Positions 20,806 to 29,468 of a stretch of 64,000 bases of DNA are shown piece by piece. The stretch spans positions 1 through 64,000 of the forward strand of contig DF239045.1 of the NCBI GenBank assembly GCA_000507305.1, in the 5' to 3' direction. The notes under the pieces were generated by a model. The model had not been told where the DNA came from, did no database searches, and saw only the letters and a list, made by a program, of their open reading frames with translations. Both the position numbers and the translations under genes were made by a program. The DNA is from Breviolum minutum Mf 1.05b.01. Lineage: Eukaryota > Sar > Dinophyceae > Suessiales > Symbiodiniaceae. Every line of letters starts with the position of its first letter. Positions within the stretch are counted from its first letter, which is position 1.

Positions 20806-21157
20806 CGCTGCCCAAAGCCGGGCGAAGGAGGTCCCCGAGGGCGAACCGCCCGCTGCAGTGATTGAGCTCTGGGAGCTCATCCGGGCGTATCAGGAGGATG
20901 GCACAACCCCTTCAAAGTGGACCACTTGGCGCAGGTCCAACGCGCTTTGTAGAGCTGATTCGAAATGCTTGTCGGGGGCTTCCCGCAAGCAGCGTGCACC
21001 TGCCGGACTCAAGCGCTTGCGCAAGAGAATCCGCAGGATGCAGTTGCAGGAGGCTGGCGTTATGATGCCGAAAGAGCGGCGCTTAGCAGCGTGGGCCTGT
21101 TGGCCGTGGCTGACGAGAACGGAGGTTGAGAGATTGGTTGCCAAAGCGCAACGGTGA
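20806..21157 (+). CDS. Candidate terminal exon, basic protein segment
   Basis: After a CGGCAG acceptor a frame is open to TGA at 21157. It reads AAQSRAKEVPEGEPPAAVIE, LWELIRAYQEDGTTPSKW, then a strongly basic tail with RLRKRIRRMQLQ. The beginning is convincing; the second half could be intron read-through, since a GCAG/GTCC junction at about 20930 would also serve as a donor. The protein family is not recognised. It lies between the two inverted-repeat arms. Confidence 0.35.
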
Positions 21158-21893
21158 AGCGGAGTGAGAGTAACTGACAACCCACTGACGACCGTGACAT
21201 GCAAGTTTACGTACCATAATTGTTGGTGACTCAATAGGCTTCTGAACTTCCACAAGTGAGATGGACGGAAAGGAGATGAATCCCAACGTCGCTCGAAAAG
21301 ACTGACTCCATTCATTACAAGGGCATAGGGAATAACATTTCGTTTCTGGATGCAGCTGGTTCCTAATCGGACAATGTGCAGAATGTTTGTGACGAATATG
21401 TTGTAAGGCAGTACAAGATCAAAGCGATGTTGACGTGAATCAACTTTCCCGCATGACGGGCAGTCTTACCAATTTTGCTTCAGGATGAAGGATGTTCCGA
21501 ACATGTGTCTTTCAAAAGACTTTCTGGTTTGGAGTCTTTAACCTCTTTCTCAAATTCGTGCACGTGCACCCGGATCGTCCGATCTTCTCGGCAAAAACTT
21601 GCGTGGATTGGTCGGGTACATGTACATGAATGACAGCCAATGCGTATAGGCTGCTTTGGTAGCAGCTTTTCGGAAGAGTGAGCTGTTGTTTTGAGTCACG
21701 ATCTCTGATTTCACTGGCAGAGAGTGTTCGGCCGATGCAAAACTTTTTGATCCCGCGTAGCATGTTGAGATCTGATTAGATCAGTTCGGCGTTGTGGCCC
21801 TGACGAAGCTTTTACCAGGAAGTGCTTCACTCAGAGCCTGATCTTTTTGGATGACGGAGTTGAAACAAACAACAGGGTCTGAACAGTCGCTTT

Positions 21894-22178
21894 TTGAATC
21901 TGTTCTGTGCATGTATGGGCTTGGCCAACTCCACACCCGTGACTGAGTATGCGTGGGATGAAGCCACGCAGCAGTGGTGGTACTGGGCCGGAGACTGGTG
22001 GGTCTATGCGGAGGCTCGGATGCCTCCGCGCAGGCAGCGCCCTATGGAATGGAGATCTGTTGCTGGGTACCTTGGTCCCGGGATCGCTGGGGCAATGTGG
22101 AATACGACTTCGATGAACTCTGAATTTTGCCGCGTATTTCGCACGTTGGAGGAAGGCTGGGTGCTGGACGTGTCTTGA
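21894..22178 (+). CDS. Tryptophan-rich exon candidate
   Basis: The open frame contains TEYAWDEATQQWWYWAGDWW and VYAEARMPPRRQRPMEW. Eight tryptophans in about 70 residues, arranged as W-D-E then WWYW and WW, is far from random. It recalls repeated aromatic modules (WW-like) but fits no family I can name. Splice sites are unclear. It ends in TGA 430 bp inside the right inverted-repeat arm. Confidence 0.35.
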   Translation: MNLFCACMGLANSTPVTEYAWDEATQQWWYWAGDWWVYAEARMPPRRQRPMEWRSVAGYLGPGIAGAMWNTTSMNSEFCRVFRTLEEGWVLDVS

Positions 22179-22604
22179 GTGCAGCTTGCTGTGATGCTGT
22201 GCCCATGCCCTCCAGGCATTCGCAAGCAGGAGCGCTGGCGCAAGTGGCAGCGTTCGCAAGTGGCGCTTACCTGAAAGAAGGCGGGTTACTGACGGGAGTT
22301 CCAACCATGTTTTGTTATGAATTCAATGTTGGCATCACCGTTTGTCCTGGTCACAGGTTTCGCTGGTGGTTGTGGATGCTATTTGCGACTTCTTGTGATG
22401 GCGTCCTTGGCTCAGGTTTTGATTTTTTAAGGTCACGTTTGATTGCAGATTTATGATTCATATTGTTGGACTTGGACCAAGGCCTGCCGCGGCGAGCGTG
22501 CCCACCGTCTGAACCATAGGGAAAAACGGCTTCGCTGGGGATGAGGTTGGCGTTTTTGTTGGAGTTTTGCCCGGTGAAAAATCTGGAGGGCACCTTGTTC
22601 CGTC

Positions 22605-22765
22605 TACGGAAATAGCAGTTGTCTAATAATCCTAGTAATGTTAGCAAGGAAAATAATAAAAGGCCAAAAAGAAATTCGGCATTCTGCCCAGCAGTGGCCG
22701 GGAAGCAGTTGTGTCCTGGAAAGTCAAACGCGCCCACAACGCACCTTAAAACAGCTCTTTTGGAG
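22605..22765 (-). mobile_element. Right arm of the long inverted repeat
   Basis: The reverse complement of this stretch matches 19290-19460, including CTGTTTTAAGG, GGGCGCGTTTGACTTTCCAG, CTGCTTCCCGGCC and GACAACTGCTATTT. Differences are a few substitutions, a 3-nt insertion (TTA) and a 12-nt insertion near the outer end. Together the arms delimit about 3.5 kb. Confidence 0.8.
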
Positions 22766-22968
22766 GTGCGTTTGATTTGCTTTGCACGGTAGAATGCCAG
22801 CCCGGGATTTTGTCAAATTCAAACCGGCTTTTTGTTTTTTTTGCCCCGGCATTTTGGATTTTGAAAGTTTATTCTCGCTATATGTTTACCTTGCGTACTG
22901 CTTCTTGTTTTTTGCTTGCGAACGTTTTTTTGATAACTTGACGGAATGTTACACTGTATTTTACTTAT

Positions 22969-23005
22969 AAGCCAGCCCGTAGTGTTGGGTCTACTGGGCT
23001 GGCTT
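22969..23005. other. Strong stem-loop followed by a T-rich run
   Basis: AAGCCAGCCCGTAG (22969-22982) pairs with CTACTGGGCTGGCTT (22991-23005), with one bulged base and an 8-nt loop, then TTTCTTTTC. It looks like a terminator or RNA 3'-end hairpin, but a eukaryotic role is not established. It separates the inverted-repeat element from the gene at 23294. Confidence 0.7.
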
Positions 23006-23293
23006 TTCTTTTCATATCTTTTTTGATAGCAAAATGTATTTTTTTGAGTCAAAAGAGTAGGGTATAGTAAACCTGTCGTTCCCGATCGGGCGGCGGGTGG
23101 GAAGTTTGTTTGGTGCGGCCCGAGCATTGTAGACTAGTATAATAAGTTCTCAAAATTTTTCCGTAGTCGTTCAATTTTTTGTGTGGTAAAGTAAAGTAAG
23201 AAAAGTATGTATGTAAAAAATTGTGTGTTTCGCTGCAGTTTTCCTTTTCAAAATCTCCCGCGTTCTTGACCGGTTCCCACTTTTGCTGGAGCA

Positions 23294-24275
23294 ATGGCGT
23301 CTACTTATCCTTGTGGGTCGGAGAGTGTGAAATATATTTCCTACTCTCCGACCCATTCGGCTCGCAAGCCTTGGCGCGTCTGCGTGCCATGGTTGGTACG
23401 TGCCTTTTGAACTTTACTTTTCCCAGGATTTCTTCCTTCTTGTGCCCTTTTATTCAGGCGAATCGGAAGTTCGGCGAACCCACCCTGGAAGCCGCGAAGC
23501 AACGCCTGACGTGGATCTACACGGCGCGTCTTTTTTTCTCTTACTCAGTACTCTGTCGTCCCTGTTCTGACTGCTTCTGGACAGGAGCACGATCTCAATA
23601 CCATCCGTACGCGGGCGCCGGAACCTGGGATGTTACCCGCAACAAGGTTGTTCCAGCCGGTCGTTGCGCACTTTTGAGGCCTGATCTTCGTTCTATTCCT
23701 TCTTCCTTGACCTTCCGATTTGCATGCAGGCCTGGCATCTCCTGTGACGCCTCTTGCAGCTCCTGTGACGCCGCTTCCTCCTGCGCCAGCTTCTGCTGGC
23801 GAAGGCCGCCTTGTGAATTCCTTTTGATCCATCCATCTTTCCTGATTTGACAGGTCTGTACTCGCCGCCTTGTTCGCCTTTTACGCCTCCCGGTACGCCT
23901 CCCGGCACGCCTCCTGCTGGTCCTGCCGGTGAAGGCCGCTTCTTCTCCTTCGAATTCCCACCACCCCTTCGATCGACCTTTGTTGATTTGACAGGTACCC
24001 CGGAGCTGGCACTGCGTGAAGGCTCCTATAATCCAAACGGATTGAAGTTTGGATTATCTTATCTGCTTTGACAGGTCCTCTTGTCCGTCTGGCCCTTCGT
24101 CCTCTTCCCGCCCTTCGCCTCCTGGTGCGTAAAATTAACGTGTCAAAATTTGTGTTGCATTTTTCTTTTTAAAATTATGGTAGGCGCGCGTGGCGGGGCT
24201 ATTTCAGACCGCGGTTGGGCGCCCTATTATAAAACGCCGTTGCAACCGCGTCCTTCAGGGTGGGGTTCAGGGTGA
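23294..24275 (+). CDS. Eight-exon gene for a 191-residue proline-rich protein, function unknown
   Basis: Exons as read: 23294-23395, 23458-23527, 23585-23659, 23730-23804, 23854-23934, 23995-24021, 24074/24075-24128 and 24184-24275. They total 576 nt with one open frame from ATG (GAGCAATGGCG context) to TGA. Introns are 49-70 nt. Residues 1-34 begin MASTYPCGSESVKYISYSPT; residues 35-83 include ANRKFGEPTLEAAKQRLTW and AGAGTWDVTRNKVVPAG; then proline-rich segments (SPVTPLAAPVTPLPPAP; TPPGTPPGTPPAGPAGEG) and a C-terminus with APYYKTPLQPRPSGWGSG. Exons four and five look like duplicated modules, each ending A-G-E followed by a Gly codon split by an intron. Four introns start with GT and three with GC. 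No known family was recognised, and no signal peptide. The whole gene lies inside an esterase intron on the same strand. Frame consistency over seven introns argues strongly for a real gene; single boundaries could be off. Confidence 0.65.
23314..23355. other. Perfect 13-bp inverted repeat within the first exon
   Basis: TGGGTCGGAGAGT (23314-23326) and ACTCTCCGACCCA (23343-23355) are perfect complements around a 16-nt AT-rich loop. It lies in exon 1 of the 191-residue gene, so its mRNA would carry a stable hairpin 20 nt after the start codon. Confidence 0.85.
23805..23853 (+). other. GC-AG intron, 49 nt
   Basis: Follows GCGAAG, starts GCCGCCTTGTGAATTCC and ends CTGATTTGACAG before GT. The start and end resemble the next two introns, suggesting copies of one intron unit. 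Confidence 0.6.
23935..23994 (+). other. GC-AG intron, 60 nt, similar to its neighbour
   Basis: Follows GTGAAG, starts GCCGCTTCTTC, contains CGAATTCCCACC and GATCGACCTT, and ends GTTGATTTGACAG before GT. Shared text with the 49-nt intron includes GAATTCC and TGATTTGACAG. Confidence 0.6.
24022..24074 (+). other. GC-AG intron with internal inverted repeat, 53 nt
   Basis: Follows GTGAAG, starts GCTCC and ends CTGCTTTGACAG before GT. Inside, TAATCCAAAC pairs with GTTTGGATTA around an 8-nt loop. Short introns with matched ends and terminal or internal inverted repeats are the hallmark of introner-type elements. Confidence 0.6.
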
Positions 24276-24632
24276 AGCAGTAAGAAAGCTAGGGGAGCTA
24301 AGAAATGGTCAAGGGGGCCAAGGAAGCTAAAGTATGATCAGTTATTTTTATAAACAACACCCGTGTTCCACCCATCAGAAAATAGAGTATACAGTAGAGG
24401 TTTTCCTTGGATTCCCAACTGCCATTTTATGTTCCCCCATAAAAGGGCTTAAGAATGGCAATTTCTTTGACAGAATGTTAGGGAACTTCATGTTGACTGG
24501 TTATGAAAAGCACGTTGGTTGGTGGCTGGCAGAGCTAGGTTGGCTGGTTTCTTTGAGGGCCGCGGGCCCTAAAATTCCATACAGCAAGAACTTCCAAATA
24601 AGATTTCTTGGGGGCAATAGAATTTTGAGACA

Positions 24633-24742
24633 TACACCCCCGAAGTTTAACATAGACCCTGTAAAAATTTTGGTTGGAAAACTACTTTCCTATTGGGAAG
24701 GTATATAGTTTTTCCGGGGCTATGTTAAACTTCAAGAGCGTA
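24633..24742. repeat. MITE-like palindrome, family C' (CCGAAGTTTAACA type)
   Basis: TACACCCCCGAAGTTTAACA pairs with TGTTAAACTTCAAGAGCGTA. It is the first palindromic element after the repeat-free island. Confidence 0.85.
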
Positions 24743-24907
24743 CGAATTTTGAAAATGTTCTCCTAATTTTGTTGGAGGAAAAAATATTGCATTCTTGTCC
24801 CAATTTCGGAGTTAACAAGCTTCTTTATGTTACTCGAGTTCTGTCCAACCTGGCTGTATGGTTTTGTTGTGATGGAAATGGTGCACAGATAGTGGATGAT
24901 CATCAGG

Positions 24908-25185
24908 TGAACAATGAAAAAAAACCTGTATACACGGGATTATACTGCTCAGTTATGTAGGGATTAGACTAAACCACTATACCATCTGGAAAGTAGATGG
25001 CGCAATCTCCAAAAGGTGGCTTAACAACCGGATATGATAAACCAATACATGGGAGTTGAGCCATCTACTTTCCTGGTATGAATATATAAGGATCCGTATT
25101 CAACAACAATGGCCTCAATGCAAGAGCGTTGATGATAAAGATCCCCGAATTAAACAATGTGCCCGAGTTTTTTTTTCCGTGGCTA
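24908..25185 (+). repeat. Family I repeat interrupted by a family J element
   Basis: Family I text GAACAATGAAAAAAAACC and CAGTTATGTAGGGATTAG stops at about 24982 and resumes at about 25078 with AGGATCCGTATTCAAC, ending in a T-run and CCGTGGC. The element between is family J, so the host family is older. Confidence 0.7.
24983..25076. repeat. MITE-like palindrome, family J, nested in family I
   Basis: CTGGAAAGTAGATGGCGC on the left and GCCATCTACTTTCCTGG on the right, with AAAAGGTGGCTTA and TGATAAACCAATACATGGG between. Further copies are at 35790 and 62152. Confidence 0.8.
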
Positions 25186-25354
25186 AAATCGGTGATTTGA
25201 TATTTTCCAAGATTGCCATTGCATCAAATGGGCAAAGCTTAGGGGTTTCTTCGAGTTTTTTTTTTCGTCCCTTTAGACTTGACCCGCCGAAATGACGACT
25301 TCAAATCGTGGGAGTTTACATATTTTGATTTGAGTTGTCCTCACAACGAATTGT

Positions 25355-25465
25355 TAGGTGGTGGTTTCAAATGTTTTTTATTTTCACCCCTACTAGGTAC
25401 CTGGGGAAATGATCCAATTTGACGAGCAAATTTTTTTGAAATGGGTTGGTTCAACCACCAACTTG
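25355..25465. repeat. MITE-like palindrome, family A
   Basis: TAGGTGGTGGTTTCAAATG on the left and GGGTTGGTTCAACCACCAAC on the right; core ATGATCCAATTTGACGAGCA. Confidence 0.85.
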
Positions 25466-25890
25466 GAATTGTTATTTTATATACATGTTTCGTAAGGGAT
25501 CAACCCCTCTAAACCTTCATGTGTCTTTTCCAAACTGGGATTTCGGGGACAACCCAAATTATGACAGCAAGTCAAGTCACACAACTTTTAGGAAAAACAA
25601 ATTTTTCAGTTTCTTATAAAAGGTGATAGACCCAATTGGCAGTAAGGTATATATTGCTTTGTATAGGGGATCATATAATTCCTACCACCGTTTCCAGGAA
25701 CCAGACCATGTATAATTGGCAAATTATATATAACAACCTTTTTCTGTGGGTTGGGAAAATCCCAAAAAGGTAGTTTTGTACGGGGGAATGCTCCCCAAAA
25801 TAGCATCAACATTCAGGTTTATCATTCTTAACTTTCCCCCAACAAAATCGCAAATTTGCCAAGAACTTCTCAGTTTCGGTATGGCTGGGG

Positions 25891-26059
25891 TACTTGCAGG
25901 ATCATTCCATGACGGACGTAAGTGGTTAATAACCATGGTGATTGGGTTCGTCCCCTTAGTAGGGTTGTGGGACCCCTTCCAGATGGCCTTTCAAAGGGGT
26001 TGTAAATCGGGGGCGATCCGATCACCACTTACAAGTCCTGTGATGATCCTCCCAAGTAA
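25891..26059. repeat. MITE-like palindrome, family B (longer variant)
   Basis: TACTTGCAGGATCATTCCAT on the left and TGTGATGATCCTCCCAAGTA on the right, with GTGGTTAATAACCATGGTGA inside. Confidence 0.85.
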
Positions 26060-26093
26060 GGATGTTTGGTGCCAGTTGTTCCCAACAATTTTT

Positions 26094-26134
26094 ACCCCAT
26101 ATTGCCGAAAAAACAACTGCCAGCAATATGGGGT
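26094..26134. repeat. Small hairpin
   Basis: ACCCCATATTGC (26094-26105) and GCAATATGGGGT (26123-26134) are perfect complements around a 17-nt loop. Possibly the remains of a short palindromic element. Confidence 0.6.
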
Positions 26135-26178
26135 GCCGAGATTTCTACCACCAACACTATATTGCCTATGTAGGTGGT

Positions 26179-26283
26179 ACACACCCGAAAACTAACATGC
26201 CCCCTGAAAATCAATGGTTGGAAGATGTATTTCCTATTTTTTCACAGTCGCTTTTCTGGGACATGTTAGTTTTCGGGAGTGTT
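26179..26283. repeat. MITE-like palindrome, family C
   Basis: TACACACCCGAAAACTAACA pairs with TGTTAGTTTTCGGGAGTGT; the centre is GAAGATGTATTTCCTATT. Confidence 0.85.
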
Positions 26284-26698
26284 TTTTTGTTTGGTATTTA
26301 TTTCGGGTACTCTCCCAAAGGTACCCAACTTTTGATCATGGTGGTTTGGAACAAAATCACCCCAGCAGTGATTTTTTTGGTGCCAAGGAAGCGCGTGGAA
26401 CTTCCCAGCTGTTGGGGTTATTAAAAAACCCATCCCAACTTGAGAAAACCCAAAATTTGTCCAGCAACTCCAAGCAAACCTGCCTCAAAAAAAGTGGGGT
26501 ACTTGAAGCTTATGTTTTCCAGGTGCATGGATGTTTTTGGTGATTTTTCTTTTTGCCATTCTAGCATGGCAAATGTATGCAAATCAATAAATCATGACTT
26601 GGATTCTTTTTTTTTCTACTGTTTACAATCATTTTTGATGATGTTTTTTTTCTGGTCATGGCTGTTCCCAAAATCGCGTAGTGGTGCTCCTTGCTAAG

Positions 26699-26784
26699 GT
26701 AGGAGACAAGTACCAGAGCGGCATCTATGATGGGCGAAAGCTGGTGGAGAAGCAGAATGTGATTCTGGTGAATATCAACTACAG
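26699..26784 (+). CDS. Type-B carboxylesterase, exon d (YDG...NYRLG segment)
   Basis: The 86 nt after TTGCTAAG read VGDKYQSGIYDGRKLVEKQN then VILVNINY plus two bases of Arg. This is the well-conserved stretch after the oxyanion loop: Y-D-G, a helix, then V-V-V-x-x-N-Y-R-L-G of the central beta-sheet. Entry is phase 0 from exon c. The donor is GC (AACTACAG followed by GCTGTCG). With the acceptor TGTGAG before 27520 it yields N-Y-R-L-G-V-L-G-F-L with no missing or extra residue, which supports both the family and the noncanonical site. Confidence 0.85.
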
Positions 26785-26822
26785 GCTGTCGAATCGAAAA
26801 AAGCTGGGTGTTTGGATTTGTG

Positions 26823-26928
26823 TACACCCCGGAAGATTAACATAGCCCCTAAAGAAGTGATTATTTCAGTAGGGAATACATCTTCCAACCATCATTTTTC
26901 AGGTTCCATGTTAAATTTCTGAGGTGTA
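26823..26928. repeat. MITE-like palindrome, family C'
   Basis: TACACCCCGGAAGATTAACA pairs with TGTTAAATTTCTGAGGTGTA. It starts only 38 bp into the short intron between esterase exons d and e. Confidence 0.88.
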
Positions 26929-27519
26929 TACATTTTTGTAGGGGACTTTGTCTTCTACCATAGATTTGTCATCACCAAATTCTTAAAGTCCCAAACCTTT
27001 CACCGAATCATTTGCCACTGGTGAATTGGGGGCCTGGGGGCTCGGAAACGGCCAGGGTTTTTCTTGGGGCCCACCGGTTATCATGTTCCCTAATATCATT
27101 GGGGTTGCTTCACCCCAACAAAACCACCAAAAAAACTGACATGTGCAGCTTAAAAACTCCAGCATGGCTAGTTTGAATGGAATCCCTCTCAACTTGACCA
27201 CTCGGAACTGCTGATGGTTTTTCCAAAGCTTTTCCCATTTGATCAGGTTATTGCTGTGTCAACTCGTCGCTAAAATTAACATGGTGGTCATGCTTCGAAC
27301 ATATTTTTTTGCAACTGGCTGGCTGGCCCAAAACAAGCCACCACCAAAACAAAGAAATCGTAGTCATTTTGTTTTTCCAACCTATCAATTGATGTTTCAA
27401 GTTTATGGAAACGGCACAGTGGCACGAAACTGCAGCGAAAAAAACGAAAAAAACATATCCAAAACACCCTTCCTTCGGTCACGTGGGGGAACCGGGAACC
27501 TCCTAGTCACACCTGTGAG

Positions 27520-27565
27520 GCTCGGAGTCTTGGGATTCTTAAACCATCCATTTCTCACAGACAAG
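27520..27565 (+). CDS. Type-B carboxylesterase, exon e (GxxGFL segment)
   Basis: Starts after CACACCTGTGAG and reads LGVLGFLNHPFLTDK, continuing the N-Y-R-L-G strand from exon d in phase 2. The end is uncertain. I chose AAG followed by GAGCCA (a GA donor), because it keeps phase 0 for exon f and gives the usual spacing between G-F-L and the next motif. The reading frame stays open to about 27600, and a GT donor at 27600 is the alternative. The intron after it holds a foreign-looking coiled-coil coding fragment. Confidence 0.7.
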
Positions 27566-28204
27566 GAGCCACTGGAAACCGATAAATGGAGATGCTGGGG
27601 TACGCGTCATGTAGCGCGTCATGACGTTACACCTGGATTTTTTTTTTGGAATTTCTCAGAAAAAAAATCAAGCCTTTTTTTTAAAGAAAATTTCATGGCT
27701 GATACATGTTTCATCCTGAATATTTCCAGTCAAAGAAAGCGTCATCTATATTCATCTGGGATTTTTTAGGCCAGTCATGTTCGTTGACAAAAAAAGTTGG
27801 TTGGTTATCAATCGCCAAACGAATAACAGCCAGTTCTAGGACTTATTAGTCAACCGTTTTACGGTCAAAAACAGATGGGACAGATATCAACAGCTATGTT
27901 GTCAAAAAGTCCCAACAAAACAAACCAATATTATTTTTTTGTTTGGGAGGAAGCTGCTAATGATCTTGGTAAGTGTTTCTGTCAATTCCTTCTCTTCCGG
28001 TTCTATTCTTAATGTTGGGCCTCTTCGGGTAGATGTTGTTAACTTACAAGTACATCTACCACGAAAGCCACAAAAACCAACCATTCATGTAGGTAACTAT
28101 ACCAGTCCCATGGATCGTCAGGGAAGGATTGATTCGCGTTCCGCCAACAAAAACATGTCATCGCAAAAAAATACCAACGTGTGTTGCTTGGGATTTTCGT
28201 GTAG

Positions 28205-28485
28205 CTTGGAAGTCTGCAAGATGCACAGAGGCACTCAAGAAGGAGTATTCGGCCGCCAAGCAAATGCAGAGAGATTGCAACAAGTTTTTGGCCAAGCTTT
28301 CGGACAACAACAAAGAAGCCAAAGAGATGACCTTTGCCCATGACGTAGAGACAGCCAAGGAATTGGCCAAGCAACTTGACACTAGGAAAAAGGCAGTGGA
28401 ACAGCTGGAGCAGATTATGCAGGGCATGGATGAGGATGAGATGGAGCAGGCCTTCAACCAGTGCCGTGAAGCCCTGGAGATGTGA
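28205..28485 (+). CDS. 3' end of a coiled-coil protein coding region
   Basis: After a pyrimidine-rich acceptor (TTTTCGTGTAG) 93 codons run to TGA. The segment opens WKSARCTEALKKEYSAAKQM, includes DVETAKELAKQLDTRKKA and VEQLEQIMQGMDEDEMEQ, and ends REALEM. Heptad-like spacing of Leu, Met and Ala with many Lys, Glu and Gln marks a coiled coil. Codon use is GC-balanced, unlike the flanks. It does not fit any carboxylesterase segment yet lies between esterase exons e and f on the same strand. It could be the last exon of a nested gene, a retroposed or captured fragment, or an alternative 3' exon. A family G repeat begins about 35 bp after the stop. Confidence 0.6.
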
Positions 28486-28520
28486 AGTTGTGACAGTTTA
28501 TATCCACTAGACTTGTACCA

Positions 28521-28663
28521 ACTTCTGGGGGATGTGTCGTTGGAAGTTAGGATCAATGGTTAGGATTAATGGGTTAGTTATAACCTACTTATAAATGGGG
28601 TATATTGGGGCTATAGCCCATTTACTAACCATCTATCCTAAGTTCCAAGAGGACATCCAAGTA
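28521..28663. repeat. MITE-like palindrome, family G
   Basis: Left arm with GGGGATGTGTCGTTGGAAGT, right arm AGTTCCAAGAGGACATCCAA. The centre is TTATAACCTACTTATAAATG. Confidence 0.8.
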
Positions 28664-29199
28664 GGACGATGAATGTGGGGCCCCCTTGTTGAAGTGATCA
28701 AGCGACTATGTACGCCACATCTTGTGAGATTGGCGGCCTTCAATTTTGTATTTCAGAATCCTGTTGATGGTTTAGAAATCCTGCCCAGTTGACATGTAGA
28801 ATTTCCCATGTTTTTTTCAGGTTTCATATATCACAGGTTGGGTTGATAATTAGTTTTTATCCCATGATTTACTGGATATATCCGAATTTATCCATCCTTT
28901 CAAATTTCGATTTCGTGTGAATTCACGTTCCACCGGATTTTGAGAAAACTCACAACAGTAAGCTGGATTTCCGATAATGTGGGTCCCAAGATGACCTATT
29001 TTTTCAAGTTGACGAATCCATCGTTTTCAGATAGGTTGAAAACATTCCTGGCACACAGGGCTTTTGTTGTCATGGGAAATCTATATAAGGCAACTCCACT
29101 CTCCACCAAGACACCCTGGCAACTTCATGAACTCTATAATCCCTCACCTGGCAGAGTGAACTTGAGTGCGCCATGGGTACCCAACCCCATCCCTAAATA

Positions 29200-29325
29200 C
29201 TAACAGCAAAGTTCCGCCCCTGAGTTTTCAGGCCGAAATTGCCCCCCAAAAAACCAAATTATCCAAATTTATCTTGCAACCTTCCATTCTCAATTAAACT
29301 CACTGTTGGTTTCAGGGAGGGGTAT
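29200..29325. repeat. Family C relic
   Basis: CTAACAGCAAAGTTCCGCCC and CCTGAGTTTTCAGG at the left; TTGGTTTCAGGGAGGGGTA at the right. The outer left arm is eroded. Confidence 0.55.
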
Positions 29326-29468
29326 ATTCAGAAATGAAGTTGTAAAACCTCAACATCTGAATGCTAAAAACCAACTTCCCGCAAAAACCAAAAACGAGCT
29401 TCAACTTGTTGTCCCCAAATTTTCTTGGATTTGTTTTTTTTTGCAGACACCATTCTCGACATACTACT

